DNA of 31,465 nucleotides from Prevotella sp. CAG:1185 (GCA_000436695.1 HF992655.1:4117-35581); one strand, 5' to 3'; positions 1 to 8,836 are shown, numbered from the stretch's first letter. Numbers and translations: made by a program. Notes: generated by a model from the letters alone, not told the origin.

Positions 1-1432
1 AGAACTCCAGTGCCGTGTCCCACTGATATTCAAGCCATGCGTTGCGTTCTGTTCCGTAGTCGTCGCCATCCTTATGCTTGCCGTATTCGGCAGGATTTGG
101 CAGACCGAAGTTTTCAATCTGTTCGGTAAACGATGCCCCGCCGTGTCCCCAATAATGTTTTGTGCGTGCAACTGCTGTTGGCAGAAGGCGCAGATATGTG
201 TCAAACTGTGATGCCATCATGTCCGTATCGCCGCTCTTTAGCATGGGCCAATACACCAAACGCTGGTTTTGAGCCGTCATGGTTCCGCCTCCCCATTTGC
301 GGAAATCAGGCGTGAAAGGCATCTTCGGGTCAACATATACAGGGTCGAAAGTGAACAGACCGCCATTGAATTTCGACGGCCATTCACCGTAAGCGTTGCA
401 TCCGAGCATGTATCTGAACAGCTCATAGTTGCGCAAAATCTTTTGCCAGCCTTCGTTCGGATGGTCTGTATTGGCGCCTATGCCTGCCGGAACGATATAG
501 CTGCGCTGCCAATATGCGTGCCACCATGCTGCGCTCCTTTTCTTTGATGTCTTTGATGTCGGCACGTCAGGTGCCTTGTCACCGGTGTATAAGTTGAATG
601 TTATTGTTGATTTTCTGATGCCGTCGGCAACAAAGTTCCATGCACGGAAGTCTGTTGAAGCATAAACGCCGTCGGTTGTTCCGCTAAAATTAAATCCCGG
701 CGCAGTTAACTCACCGCCAAAGCGAAGTCCGCCGATAGGGTTATATAAGTTGGACTTTATGCTGTTGAGTTTTTCCTTGTCCACAGTAAAGTCGAAGACA
801 GTAAAGTCACGGTTTTTATGCCAAAAGGACAACATATTTCCCTTAGCCTGTATCGAGTCCTGATAAGTGCAGCAGTCTTTCGGTAAGTTCCATTTATACG
901 AGCATTGCTGACATTCGGCCTTGGTTACAGGTCTGTCTTTATATCTCCAACTTTCATAGCTGAGTTCGGCATCAACCTGTGTCTTAGAATTAATTTCGGC
1001 AAAGACAACAGATGTATAGACATCAGCCCAGATGCGTACTTCCGTATTGCCGCCTTTAATGTAGACAGCGCCGTCGTTGAGCTTTAGCGTCTGACTGAAG
1101 TTAGCATCTTTTCCGTTGAACGGATTTGGTGATAGACTAAGTCTTATGCGGCCTGCCTTCAGCAGCGTATTGTTCTCGTCGAACATTCCGCTGCGTGCTA
1201 TATATATAAGAATATCGCCGTTTTCAACCCATACGTTCATGCCGATGTCGTGGCCTCCGCAAGGCATTGACTCAGACGAATTACGGCTTTGGGATGTCCA
1301 TGTGTAGTCTGCCGGGATATAATCTTTTGATTTTATGCCTGTAGCACGAACTTTTGTTGCTGCCATGACGGCGGTATTTGTTATTGTCATTATCGACAAT
1401 AACAGCAAAAATGCCATGCTACGCATTTTCAT
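1..1432 (-). CDS. Exported DUF5703-family protein, GH95-like, 3' end cut by window edge
   Basis: The reverse strand reads open from the ATG at 1432 to base 1 (about 477 codons) with no stop, so the C-terminal part lies outside the window. The N-terminus (MKMRSMAFLLLLSIMTI, then VMAA) is a good signal peptide, so the protein should be exported. Residues ~57-105 carry the segment PCGGHDIGMNVWVENGDILI followed by ARSGMFDEN and RIRLSLSPNPF, which I recognise as the DUF5703 N-terminal domain. This resembles the N-terminal beta-sandwich of GH95-type (alpha/alpha)6 enzymes. Later segments (WWHAYWQRSYI, YGEWPSKFNGGLFTFDP, WGGGTMTAQNQRLVYWPML) look like the start of a six-hairpin barrel. It is probably a glycosidase of unknown specificity. 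An in-frame ATG at 1537 would add 35 basic residues ahead of the signal peptide; I prefer 1432 because of the signal peptide and a possible promoter at 1524-1531. Family call fairly sure; activity unknown. Confidence 0.8.
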   Translation of the reverse strand, partial: MKMRSMAFLLLLSIMTITNTAVMAATKVRATGIKSKDYIPADYTWTSQSRNSSESMPCGGHDIGMNVWVENGDILIYIARSGMFDENNTLLKAGRIRLSLSPNPFNGKDANFSQTLKLNDGAVYIKGGNTEVRIWADVYTSVVFAEINSKTQVDAELSYESWRYKDRPVTKAECQQCSYKWNLPKDCCTYQDSIQAKGNMLSFWHKNRDFTVFDFTVDKEKLNSIKSNLYNPIGGLRFGGELTAPGFNFSGTTDGVYASTDFRAWNFVADGIRKSTITFNLYTGDKAPDVPTSKTSKKRSAAWWHAYWQRSYIVPAGIGANTDHPNEGWQKILRNYELFRYMLGCNAYGEWPSKFNGGLFTFDPVYVDPKMPFTPDFRKWGGGTMTAQNQRLVYWPMLKSGDTDMMASQFDTYLRLLPTAVARTKHYWGHGGASFTEQIENFGLPNPAEYGKHKDGDDYGTERNAWLEYQWDTALEF

Positions 1433-1523
1433 AATGCCGTTTATGACTTGTCTTAATCCTTTTTCCCTTTTTGTTGCAATAGCATAATTGTTGATTTGTT
1501 TAGTGGCTTTGTTTCGTAGTTTG

Positions 1524-1531
1524 CAAAGTTG
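1524..1531 (-). promoter_or_regulatory. Possible -7 promoter box for the DUF5703 gene
   Basis: The reverse strand reads CAACTTTG followed by CA, one base from the Bacteroidetes -7 consensus TAnnTTTG. I see no clear -33 TTTG at the right distance. If real, transcription would start near 1517 with a leader of ~85 nt to the ATG at 1432, and the alternative ATG at 1537 would fall upstream of the transcript. Confidence 0.3.
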
Positions 1532-1581
1532 TTTCATTCTGTTTTATGGTAAATAATTATTATTTCATTGAAGGCTGAATT

Positions 1582-1602
1582 GTCATAAGTGCAATTTATG
1601 AC
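1582..1602. repeat. Short perfect inverted repeat, operator- or hairpin-like
   Basis: GTCATAA and TTATGAC are perfect 7-nt inverted arms separated by 7 nt. The element lies between the end of the ATPase gene (1639) and the DUF5703 start (1432). No T-run follows on the minus strand, so it is not an obvious intrinsic terminator. It could be an operator for the DUF5703 gene or a 3'-end hairpin. Confidence 0.35.
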
Positions 1603-1638
1603 GAACAGTTGTATGTAAGACTTGTTTTTCTGATATTT

Positions 1639-3204
1639 TTAAACACATTTCCATTCGCCAATAGTTCCCGTCTCTGACGAGAAACTTGCGCCAATCTTGA
1701 ATACTTGCCGCTTGTCAGAGTCGTATTCGCGTGCGTAGCCTTTATCCTCTATCTGCTGTAATGCCTCGTCTGCAGTGCCGTCTAGCTTGAACTCAAATAT
1801 GTAGACATACTGCGGAGTCTCCACTATGCAGTCGACACGCCCCTGGCTCTGCACTTTTTCTGTGTAGACCGTGTACACGCTGATTAGGCGCATGATTAGA
1901 TAAAACGTGTATTGGAAATATCTTTCGCGCTCCTTCTCGTCCTCTTTGCGGCGCATTGTATATGGAATGCTTGACAGAAAAGATGTGAACAGAGTTTTAA
2001 GATTGTCAGTCTCGCCTTTACGCATTGCCATTACCACATCGCGAATCCATCCTCCTGTCTCTTCCTTGGGCTTAAGATAAGATGATGCCACCATGGTTAA
2101 GAAACCGTTCTTCACCTCGTTATTCGGGAAGTCAAGCAGGAAAGTGTTAAAGTCGATGTTATAGTCTTTAATTGTCAGATATCCGCTCTGGTAAATCATA
2201 GGCAGCGGCTTCTCTACGTCAGCCTTGTAATCGACAAACTCTTCCATGCCGTAATACTTTCCTGTAAGCTCGTTCATGTTCTCGTTGAAATGGCTGAGCA
2301 GTCGGATGAGGTATGTCGGAGTGCCAGAGCGGAACCAGAAATCCATTATTCTTCTCTTGCTGAAAGCGTTGAGCAGACTGAACGGATTGTAGATGTCTGT
2401 CATCAAATCGCTGAAGTGATAACCGTCGTATTGCTTTTTCAAACGCAGTTTCATTTCGTCTGTGTCGCATCTGTAATCCTTTGCCATTTCAGCGATAGGC
2501 TCTGCAAAATAGCTTTCAAGTTCTTCCTGCGTTATTCCACACAGCGTTTCGTATCTAATGTCCATGCTTATATCCTCAGGTTGGTTGAAACCGCTGAACA
2601 CACTTACCTGCGAGAATTTTGTAACGCCTGTGAGCAGAACAAACTGCAGATGCTCGTCAGCACCCTTAAATACGGAATAGAAAGCTTTAAGCACATTGCG
2701 ATGTCTGTCTTCGAGTTGCTGATTCAGGTCGAGCACATCCAATATCGGTTTATCGTATTCGTCGACAAGTACCACGGCACGTCGGCCTGCCTGATTATGC
2801 GCAGCCTCAAGTACTTTGATGAATCTTCCGCCGAGATCAAGATCGTTATTTTGTGAATCAATGCCGTATTTCTTCTCCCAATCGGACACATATCCGTTAA
2901 GACGCTTCTCTAAGATGCCTTCCTGTGTGAAATCCGATCCGTTGAAGTCTACATGAAATACCGGGTAAACGTTCCAATCCTTTTCAAGTCTGTCAATTGC
3001 AAGCCCTTTGAAAAGTTCCTTTCGTCCTAGGAAATAATTTTTCAGCGTTGACACGAGCAGACTTTTTCCGAAGCGTCTCGGACGGCTCAGAAAATAAGTT
3101 TTACCTTCTTGTGTAAGTTTATACACAAGGTCTGTCTTGTCAACATAAACATATCCGTCTTCAATTATTTGGTCGAAGCTCTGTATTCCTATCGGGTATT
3201 TCAT
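1639..3204 (-). CDS. AAA-ATPase-like / PD-(D/E)xK nuclease-fold protein (copy B)
   Basis: This 521-residue protein has the two-domain layout of the AAA-ATPase-like (PF09820) plus PDDEXK_9 (PF08011, formerly DUF1703) family, widespread and multicopy in Bacteroidetes. Residues 41-48 (RPRRFGKS) form the P-loop and VVLVDEYD at 144-151 the Walker B strand. LLTGVTKFSQVSVFSGFNQ follows at ~190-208. The C-terminal nuclease-fold core has D458 and E471-F-K473, matching the D...(E)xK pattern, then the conserved QQIEDKGY. No signal peptide or membrane segment is seen, so it should be cytosolic. The biological role of the family is unknown; DNA-related or defence functions are guesses. It lies 55 nt downstream of a nearly identical copy and is probably co-transcribed with it. 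The leader has only a weak AAAGGA ahead of the ATG at 3204. Confidence 0.9.
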   Translation of the reverse strand: MKYPIGIQSFDQIIEDGYVYVDKTDLVYKLTQEGKTYFLSRPRRFGKSLLVSTLKNYFLGRKELFKGLAIDRLEKDWNVYPVFHVDFNGSDFTQEGILEKRLNGYVSDWEKKYGIDSQNNDLDLGGRFIKVLEAAHNQAGRRAVVLVDEYDKPILDVLDLNQQLEDRHRNVLKAFYSVFKGADEHLQFVLLTGVTKFSQVSVFSGFNQPEDISMDIRYETLCGITQEELESYFAEPIAEMAKDYRCDTDEMKLRLKKQYDGYHFSDLMTDIYNPFSLLNAFSKRRIMDFWFRSGTPTYLIRLLSHFNENMNELTGKYYGMEEFVDYKADVEKPLPMIYQSGYLTIKDYNIDFNTFLLDFPNNEVKNGFLTMVASSYLKPKEETGGWIRDVVMAMRKGETDNLKTLFTSFLSSIPYTMRRKEDEKERERYFQYTFYLIMRLISVYTVYTEKVQSQGRVDCIVETPQYVYIFEFKLDGTADEALQQIEDKGYAREYDSDKRQVFKIGASFSSETGTIGEWKCV

Positions 3205-3259
3205 CAGAATGTTTTCCTTTAAATTTTATAATATGTTAGTCATCTCGGCTTTTAGAATG

Positions 3260-4828
3260 TCATTCTTTGATTTTCCAGTCGCCAATAGTTCCCGTCTCTG
3301 ACGAGAAACTTGCGCCTATCTTGAACACTTGTCGCTTGTCTGATGCGTATTCGCGTGCGTAGCCTTTTTCCTCAATCTGCTGTAATGCCTCGTCAGCCGT
3401 GCCGTCGAGCTTGAATTCAAATATGTAGACATACTGCGGAGTCTCAACAATACAGTCGACACGTCCCTGGCTCTGCACCTTCTCCGTGTAGACAGTGTAC
3501 ACGCTGATAAGGCGCATGATCAGGTAAAACGTGTATTGAAAATAACGTTCGCGCTCCTTCTCGTCTTCCTTGCGACGCATTGTATATGGAATGCTAGACA
3601 GAAAAGATGTGAACAGAGTGCCGAGTGTGTCTGCTTTTCCGTCCTCCATTGCGTCAATCACATCGTCAATCCATCCTTCAAGCCGTTCCTTCGGCTTAAG
3701 GTATGATGTTGCCACCATGGTGAGAAATCCGTTCTTTACCTCATCGTTTGGGAAGTCGAGCAGGAACCTGTTTCTGCGCATATTGTAGTCCTTGATAGTG
3801 AGATATCCGCTTTGGTAGATCATTGGCAACGGCTTCTCTACGTCAGCTTTGTAATCGACAAACTCTTCCATGCCGTAATATTTGCCTGTAAGCTCGTTCA
3901 TGTTCTCGTTGAAATGGCTGAGCAGTCTGATGAGGTATGTCGGAGTGCCCGAGCGGAACCAGTAGTCGTATATTCTCTTGCTGTCCATTGCATTGAGCAG
4001 ACTGAACGGATTGTAGATGTCTGTCATCTTATCGCTGAAATGATAACCGTCGTATTGCTTTTTCAAGCGCAGTTTCATTTCGTCTGTGTCGCATCTGTAA
4101 TCCTGTGCCATTTCAGCAATCGGCTCTGCAAAATAGCTTTCAAGTTCCTCTTGTGTTATTCCGCACAATGTTTCGTATCGTGCGTCCATGCTTATGTCTT
4201 TAGGCTGATTGAAACCGCTGAACACGCTTACCTGCGAGAATTTTGTAACGCCTGTGAGCAAAACAAACTGCAGATGCTCGTCAGCACCCTTGAACACGGA
4301 ATAGAAAGCTTTAAGCACATTGCGGTGTCTGTTCTCGAGTTGCTGATTCAGGTCGAGCACATCCAGTATCGGCTTGTCGTATTCGTCTATAAGCACCACT
4401 GCACGTTGGCCGGCCTGATTATGCGCAGCTTCAAGTACTTTGATAAATCTTCCGCCGAGATCAAGGTCGTCATTTTGTGAATAAATGCCGTATTTCTTCT
4501 CCCAATCGGACACATATCCGTTAAGACGCTTCTCCAAAACACCTTCCTGCGTGAAATCCGACCCGTTGAAGTCTACATGAAACACCGGATAAACATTCCA
4601 TTCCTTTTCAAGTCTGTCAATGGCAAGTCCTTTGAAAAGTTCCTTTCGGCCCAGAAAATAATTCTTTAATGTTGATACAAGCAGACTTTTTCCAAAGCGT
4701 CTCGGGCGGCTTAGGAAATAAGTCTTACCTTCTTGTGTAAGCTTATACACAAGGTCTGTCTTGTCAACATATACATATCCGTCTTCAATTATTTGGTCGA
4801 AGCTCTGTATTCCTATCGGGTATTTCAT
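3260..4828 (-). CDS. AAA-ATPase-like / PD-(D/E)xK nuclease-fold protein (copy A)
   Basis: This 522-residue paralogue of the gene at 1639-3204 is about 92% identical by my count (roughly 40 differences). The P-loop RPRRFGKS (41-48), Walker B VVLIDEYD (144-151) and nuclease motif (D458, E471-F-K473) are all intact, so neither copy looks decayed. About 24 of the differences cluster in residues 281-404, between the ATPase and nuclease domains, while the ends are nearly invariant. It is the upstream gene of the pair and has the better expression signals: a promoter box at 4889-4896 and an unusually strong Shine-Dalgarno at 4837-4842. The soluble sequence has no signal peptide. Its function is unknown, and nothing ties it to carbohydrate use. 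Confidence 0.9.
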   Translation of the reverse strand: MKYPIGIQSFDQIIEDGYVYVDKTDLVYKLTQEGKTYFLSRPRRFGKSLLVSTLKNYFLGRKELFKGLAIDRLEKEWNVYPVFHVDFNGSDFTQEGVLEKRLNGYVSDWEKKYGIYSQNDDLDLGGRFIKVLEAAHNQAGQRAVVLIDEYDKPILDVLDLNQQLENRHRNVLKAFYSVFKGADEHLQFVLLTGVTKFSQVSVFSGFNQPKDISMDARYETLCGITQEELESYFAEPIAEMAQDYRCDTDEMKLRLKKQYDGYHFSDKMTDIYNPFSLLNAMDSKRIYDYWFRSGTPTYLIRLLSHFNENMNELTGKYYGMEEFVDYKADVEKPLPMIYQSGYLTIKDYNMRRNRFLLDFPNDEVKNGFLTMVATSYLKPKERLEGWIDDVIDAMEDGKADTLGTLFTSFLSSIPYTMRRKEDEKERERYFQYTFYLIMRLISVYTVYTEKVQSQGRVDCIVETPQYVYIFEFKLDGTADEALQQIEEKGYAREYASDKRQVFKIGASFSSETGTIGDWKIKE

Positions 4829-4836
4829 CAGAATGT

Positions 4837-4842
4837 CCTCCT
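4837..4842 (-). promoter_or_regulatory. Strong Shine-Dalgarno site for copy A
   Basis: The reverse strand reads GAGGAGGAC at 4843-4835, with the AGGAGG core 8 nt before the ATG at 4828. Such a full match is unusual in Bacteroidetes, where most genes in this window have no recognisable site. It supports the 4828 start. Confidence 0.65.
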
Positions 4843-4888
4843 CTGTTCGTTATTTCAAACCTTATGTCAAATTTACATGTTTACTATG

Positions 4889-4896
4889 CAAAGATA
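4889..4896 (-). promoter_or_regulatory. -7 promoter box for the ATPase gene pair
   Basis: TATCTTTG on the reverse strand is a perfect TAnnTTTG match, followed by CA as is common in this group. It would start transcription near 4882, ~54 nt ahead of the ATG. A second perfect match, TAAATTTG, lies at 4868-4875 and could be an alternative. No clear -33 TTTG is seen for either. Confidence 0.5.
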
Positions 4897-5608
4897 ATTA
4901 ATTTTGTTTGAATATCAGCATGATAAACGAATGAACAGATAAAAAGAATTTTCTTTATAATTTTATGGGTAAAAAGATGTGACAAAAAATTTTTTGATTC
5001 TAGGAAACGTAAATATAATAGATGTTAATTATACGGACTGGATCTTGATGATTATTTAACTTATGTTTACTTTTAAATGCTTTTTTAAGTATTATTTCAG
5101 GCATTTTTTTACTCTAAAACCATATGTTTTATTAAATAAACGAGCGCATTTTAATGTGTAAACCTATGACTTTTGACTCGTAAATGGCATAGTAATATTT
5201 TTTAACTAATGCACTTCTTCTTGAATAAAGATGTAAACGCTTGAATGTCAGCGTATTGCACGAATATATGAAATTTATGTGCTTTTTCTGATAATTTATC
5301 ATATAGTGATGAAAACTGCGATTCTGGGAGCGTTAAATGTTATGAAATGGTATTTTTTATTTACAAATCTATGGAGCTGCGTGTAGTTACAAAAAGTCAT
5401 GTTTTTGTAGTTTATTTACTTTTTGCAGTTGCATTATGATTAATTTAGTCATTGTGTCTTATTGTCAATAAATGAAGACAGAATAAATCAGAATAATTAT
5501 GTTAACTTGCTGTCATTATGAATGAAAAGTTTGATAGACCTGCGTAAATGTCAACTATATTCTTCGAGATATGCTCCTAAAACGTTAAATATTAAATAAA
5601 AAGATAAT
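4897..5608. other. AT-rich divergent intergenic region without a gene
   Basis: The divergent gap between the ATPase genes and lptD is 829 nt in all (4829-5657) and markedly AT-rich. I find no credible coding region, tRNA or family-level RNA in it. One small inverted repeat, TACAAAAA / TTTTTGTA with a 6-nt loop, lies at 5388-5409 but has no obvious role. The length is large for a simple divergent promoter region, so a small RNA or relic cannot be excluded. Confidence 0.5.
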
Positions 5609-5644
5609 TTTGGTGTGCTATTAGGTTTAATTTCTGTAAATTTG
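5609..5644 (+). promoter_or_regulatory. Promoter of lptD
   Basis: TAAATTTG at 5637-5644 matches the Bacteroidetes -7 consensus exactly and is followed by CA. A TTTG at 5609-5612 may serve as the -33 element, with a 24-nt spacer that is slightly long. Transcription would start near 5650, giving a very short leader before the ATG at 5658. Confidence 0.6.
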
Positions 5645-5657
5645 CACCCTGCATTAT

Positions 5658-8489
5658 ATGAGAACTAAAACCGTCATATTCGTATTGCTGTTTGCCTTCA
5701 TGTTTGTGATGGCAGACTCAACATTGCCCTTATTAAAGGGAAATGGCAGCGGGCGCGCGCAGAACGACTCTCTGAGTGTGGGCGACTCTGTGTCGTCTGA
5801 CTCTGTTTCTGCCGATTCGGCAAATATGTCTGATGAGCCCGACACAACCAAAATGGATTCGCTTCAGTTAGCCATATATCATCATAACAAGCAGGTGGAC
5901 GACTCGATAAGGCTTGACAGTCTTAACCGAAAAAAATCGGGTGCGCTTGATGCCCCTGTAACTTTCTCGTCTGACGACTCTATGGTGTATGATGCCAAGA
6001 GCAAGGTTGCAAGGCTTTATGGCAACTCAAAGGTGAAGTATCAGAACATGGATTTGGCCAGCGACCGCATTCAGATGAGTCTTGACAGCAGTCTTGTGCG
6101 TGCCACTGGTACGGCCGACACAGCCGGAGTTATCTTTGGCACACCGGTATTCACCATGGGGCAGGACAAATATGAGAGCGACACCATGGCCTTTAACTTC
6201 AAGACTAAGAAGGGCTTTATAAATAATGTATATACAGAGCAGCAGGATGGTTATCTGTCCAGTCAGCATTCTAAGCGCGATTCCAGCGGAGTGCTGTATC
6301 TTGAGCACGGCCGTTATACCACGTGCGACCAGCCTCACCCTGACTTTTATATAGCTTTGTCGCGTGCCAAGGTGCGACCGGGCAAGGATGTTGTGTTTGG
6401 TCCGGCTTATCTTGTTGTGGCCGATGTCCCGTTGCCATTGGCAATTCCTTACGGATTTTTCCCGTTCACAAAGAGCTATTCGAGCGGATTTATCATGCCT
6501 ACCTATGGTGATGAGAGTTCACGAGGATTCTATCTCCGCGATGGAGGATATTATTTTGCTATAAGTGATAAGTGGGATCTTAAGTTGCTCGGCGAAATTT
6601 ATACTAAGGGTTCGTGGGGCTTGTCTGTCGCAAGTAACTATCGCAAGCGTTACCGTTATAACGGAAGTTTCTTCTTCAGTTATCAGAACACGAAGAACGG
6701 CGATAAGGGTATGCCCGACTATACAGAGCAGACCAGCTTTAAGTTGCAGTGGAGCCATCGTCAGGACTCTAAGGCAAATCCATTCAGCAGTCTGTCGGCA
6801 AGCGTTAACTTTGCGTCAACGAGCTATGAGCGCAACAACCTTACAAGTATGTACAATCCGCAGAGTTACACGCAGAGTTTGCGTACATCAAGCGTAAACT
6901 GGAGCACCACGTTCTCGAGCATAGGTATGACCTTGAGCGGTTCGGCTAACTTAAGCCAGAACATGATCGACTCTACTGTAAGTCTTACCCTGCCTGACCT
7001 CAACATCTCGGTTAGCCGTTTTTATCCCTTCAAGCGTAAGCACATGGCGGGCAAAGAACGTTGGTATGAAAAGATATCAATGAGCTATACAGGACAGTTA
7101 AGTAACTCTATTGATACAAAGGAGGAAATGCTGTTTAAGTCGAACCTTATAAAAGACTGGCGCAACGCCTTCCAGCATAATATTCCTATTAACGCCAACT
7201 TTACGCTGTTCAACTATATCAACATCAACCCGTCGTTCAACTTCACCGACCGTATGTATTCTAATAAGGTGATGAAGTCGTGGGACGAGCAGGCACAGGT
7301 TGAGCGTGCCGACACCACTTACGGATTCTATAACGTTTACAACTGGAGCATGAGTGTAGGAGCTTCAACAAAGATGTATGGTTTCTGGGTGCCGTCTAAA
7401 AAGATTTTTGGCGATAAGATACAGGCCATCCGACATGTCATCACGCCTCAGGTTACGTTTAGTTATGCGCCCGACTGCGGTTCGAGATATTATGACACTT
7501 ATCAGAAGACAGATGCTGACGGAAACGTAAGTCTTGTGGAATATTCTCCTTATGCAAATGGATTGTTCGGTGTCCCGTCTAGAGGTAAGACAGGAAGCAT
7601 CACGTTCGACGTTTCAAATAACATCGAGATGAAAGTTAAGTCTGACAAGGATTCAACGGGATTCAAAAAACTGAGCATTATCGATGAACTTGGCTTTAAC
7701 ATGGGCTATAACTTGGCGGCTAAGGAAAAGCCATGGAGTGACCTTACGGTAAGACTGCGACTGAAATGGTGGAAGAACTATACATTCAACCTTAATGCGG
7801 TGTTTGCCACTTATGCCTATGAACTTGATGAAAAAGGAACTCCTTATGTGAGCAATCATACAGAGTACAGCAAGGGACGTTTCGGACGTTTCCAAGGATT
7901 GTCACAAAACATATCATTCACTCTTAATCCCGAAAAACTGAAAAAATGGTTTGGCGGTGGTGATGATGAAAAGGAAGATGAAGAAGACACTGAAAATGAT
8001 GAGGATAATGATACCGGTGTTGAGTCGAATATCGACGACGACATGGTGAATGGTCAGAAGAGCGCCAAGAAAAAGAATTCAGGAAAGGCTGAGACCGACG
8101 AGGACGGATATATGAAGTTCTCTATGCCGTGGTCGCTCACCGTGGGTTATGGTATTTCTATGCGTGAGAATACCAGCGGCAAGTTTAACACCAAGACCAT
8201 GCGTTATCCTTATGCTTTTACGCAGACACTTAACTTTAGTGGAAACATACGCATAAGCGATGGCTGGAACATCAGTTTCTCTTCGGGTTACGACTTTGAA
8301 AATCATGACATATCAATGACAACGGCTTCATTGAGCCGCGACCTTCACTGTTTCAGTATGAGCTGTTCTGTAGTGCTGGCTCCTTACACATCATATAATT
8401 TCTCATTCAGATGTAATGCTGCCACACTTACGGATGTTCTTAAGTACGACAAGCGCAGCGGCTACAGCAATGCCGTACAGTGGTATTGA
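5658..8489 (+). CDS. lptD: LPS-assembly outer membrane protein LptD
   Basis: The 943-residue protein begins with a signal peptide (MRTKTVIFVLLFAFMFVMA). Residues ~90-170 form an OstA/LptA-like jelly roll (YDAKSKVARLYGNSKVKY). The conserved LptD stretch starts near residue 219 (YTTCDQPHPDFYIA, GPAYLVVADVPLPL, PYGFFPF). The rest is a long beta-barrel rich in alternating aromatic strands and ends in an aromatic residue (VQWY). LptD inserts lipopolysaccharide into the outer leaflet of the outer membrane. The length is within the range of Bacteroidetes LptD proteins. A strongly acidic then basic segment at ~residues 764-815 (GGGDDEKEDEEDTENDEDND, later AKKKNSGK) looks like a flexible loop between barrel strands. 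The gene is monocistronic here, convergent with the hydrolase cluster and functionally unrelated to it. The start is supported by the promoter 14 nt upstream. Confidence 0.88.
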   Translation: MRTKTVIFVLLFAFMFVMADSTLPLLKGNGSGRAQNDSLSVGDSVSSDSVSADSANMSDEPDTTKMDSLQLAIYHHNKQVDDSIRLDSLNRKKSGALDAPVTFSSDDSMVYDAKSKVARLYGNSKVKYQNMDLASDRIQMSLDSSLVRATGTADTAGVIFGTPVFTMGQDKYESDTMAFNFKTKKGFINNVYTEQQDGYLSSQHSKRDSSGVLYLEHGRYTTCDQPHPDFYIALSRAKVRPGKDVVFGPAYLVVADVPLPLAIPYGFFPFTKSYSSGFIMPTYGDESSRGFYLRDGGYYFAISDKWDLKLLGEIYTKGSWGLSVASNYRKRYRYNGSFFFSYQNTKNGDKGMPDYTEQTSFKLQWSHRQDSKANPFSSLSASVNFASTSYERNNLTSMYNPQSYTQSLRTSSVNWSTTFSSIGMTLSGSANLSQNMIDSTVSLTLPDLNISVSRFYPFKRKHMAGKERWYEKISMSYTGQLSNSIDTKEEMLFKSNLIKDWRNAFQHNIPINANFTLFNYININPSFNFTDRMYSNKVMKSWDEQAQVERADTTYGFYNVYNWSMSVGASTKMYGFWVPSKKIFGDKIQAIRHVITPQVTFSYAPDCGSRYYDTYQKTDADGNVSLVEYSPYANGLFGVPSRGKTGSITFDVSNNIEMKVKSDKDSTGFKKLSIIDELGFNMGYNLAAKEKPWSDLTVRLRLKWWKNYTFNLNAVFATYAYELDEKGTPYVSNHTEYSKGRFGRFQGLSQNISFTLNPEKLKKWFGGGDDEKEDEEDTENDEDNDTGVESNIDDDMVNGQKSAKKKNSGKAETDEDGYMKFSMPWSLTVGYGISMRENTSGKFNTKTMRYPYAFTQTLNFSGNIRISDGWNISFSSGYDFENHDISMTTASLSRDLHCFSMSCSVVLAPYTSYNFSFRCNAATLTDVLKYDKRSGYSNAVQWY

Positions 8490-8632
8490 TATCAGTTTCG
8501 CTTTTTCAGCAAACATTTATTGTGCATAACAGTATTAATAAATTTACAAATGCCAATTATTGAAGAATAACACAGAATTGTTGGCTATTTTGTTGATTGT
8601 TGTGCAATAGGGACTTTGTGTACTATGGTCAT

Positions 8633-8666
8633 CATGAATGCGTGCCTGCGCACTGTAGCATTCATG
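8633..8666. repeat. Hairpin-forming inverted repeat downstream of lptD
   Basis: CATGAATGC at 8633-8641 pairs perfectly with GCATTCATG at 8658-8666. An inner GTGC/GCAC stem adds four pairs, leaving a 4-nt bulge on one side. No T-run follows on either strand, so it may be a structured 3' UTR of lptD rather than a classical terminator. Confidence 0.4.
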
Positions 8667-8836
8667 GAGTTGTAGAAAAGAATATTGAAGTCCTTTTTAT
8701 AACATGGTACTGCTACTGATAAGTGTTTTCAAAAAATTCTAATACCCGATTTGGGATAGAACTATATACGGTCTGATGATTTGTATTTATTCTTGTGATT
8801 TCATTTTGGGGTAGGGTTAACCAAACCTCATAATAA

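Larger units (their letters stand above)
1639..4835 (-). repeat. Tandem gene duplication (~1.6 kb units)
   Basis: Two head-to-tail coding units share long near-identical stretches, including the same bases just upstream of each ATG (ACATTCTG) and the same 3' coding end. Upstream of that octamer the two leaders differ, which places one duplication boundary there. No transposase, target-site duplication or flanking inverted repeat is visible. Confidence 0.85.

Noticed and set aside
133..1307. Several short plus-strand open frames (60-92 codons)
   Set aside because: They lie antisense to the uninterrupted DUF5703 frame, have no promoter boxes and no recognisable protein features.
1433..1537. 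Alternative ATG at 1537 for the DUF5703 gene
   Set aside because: It would place 35 basic residues before a good signal peptide and lies upstream of the likely transcription start.
2290..4480. Plus-strand open frames of 188 and 222 codons opposite the ATPase pair
   Set aside because: They are antisense shadows. They resemble each other only because the underlying genes are duplicated.
1639..4835. ATPase pair as an insertion sequence or defence island
   Set aside because: There is no transposase, terminal inverted repeat or target duplication, and no known defence partner genes; only the duplication itself is supported.
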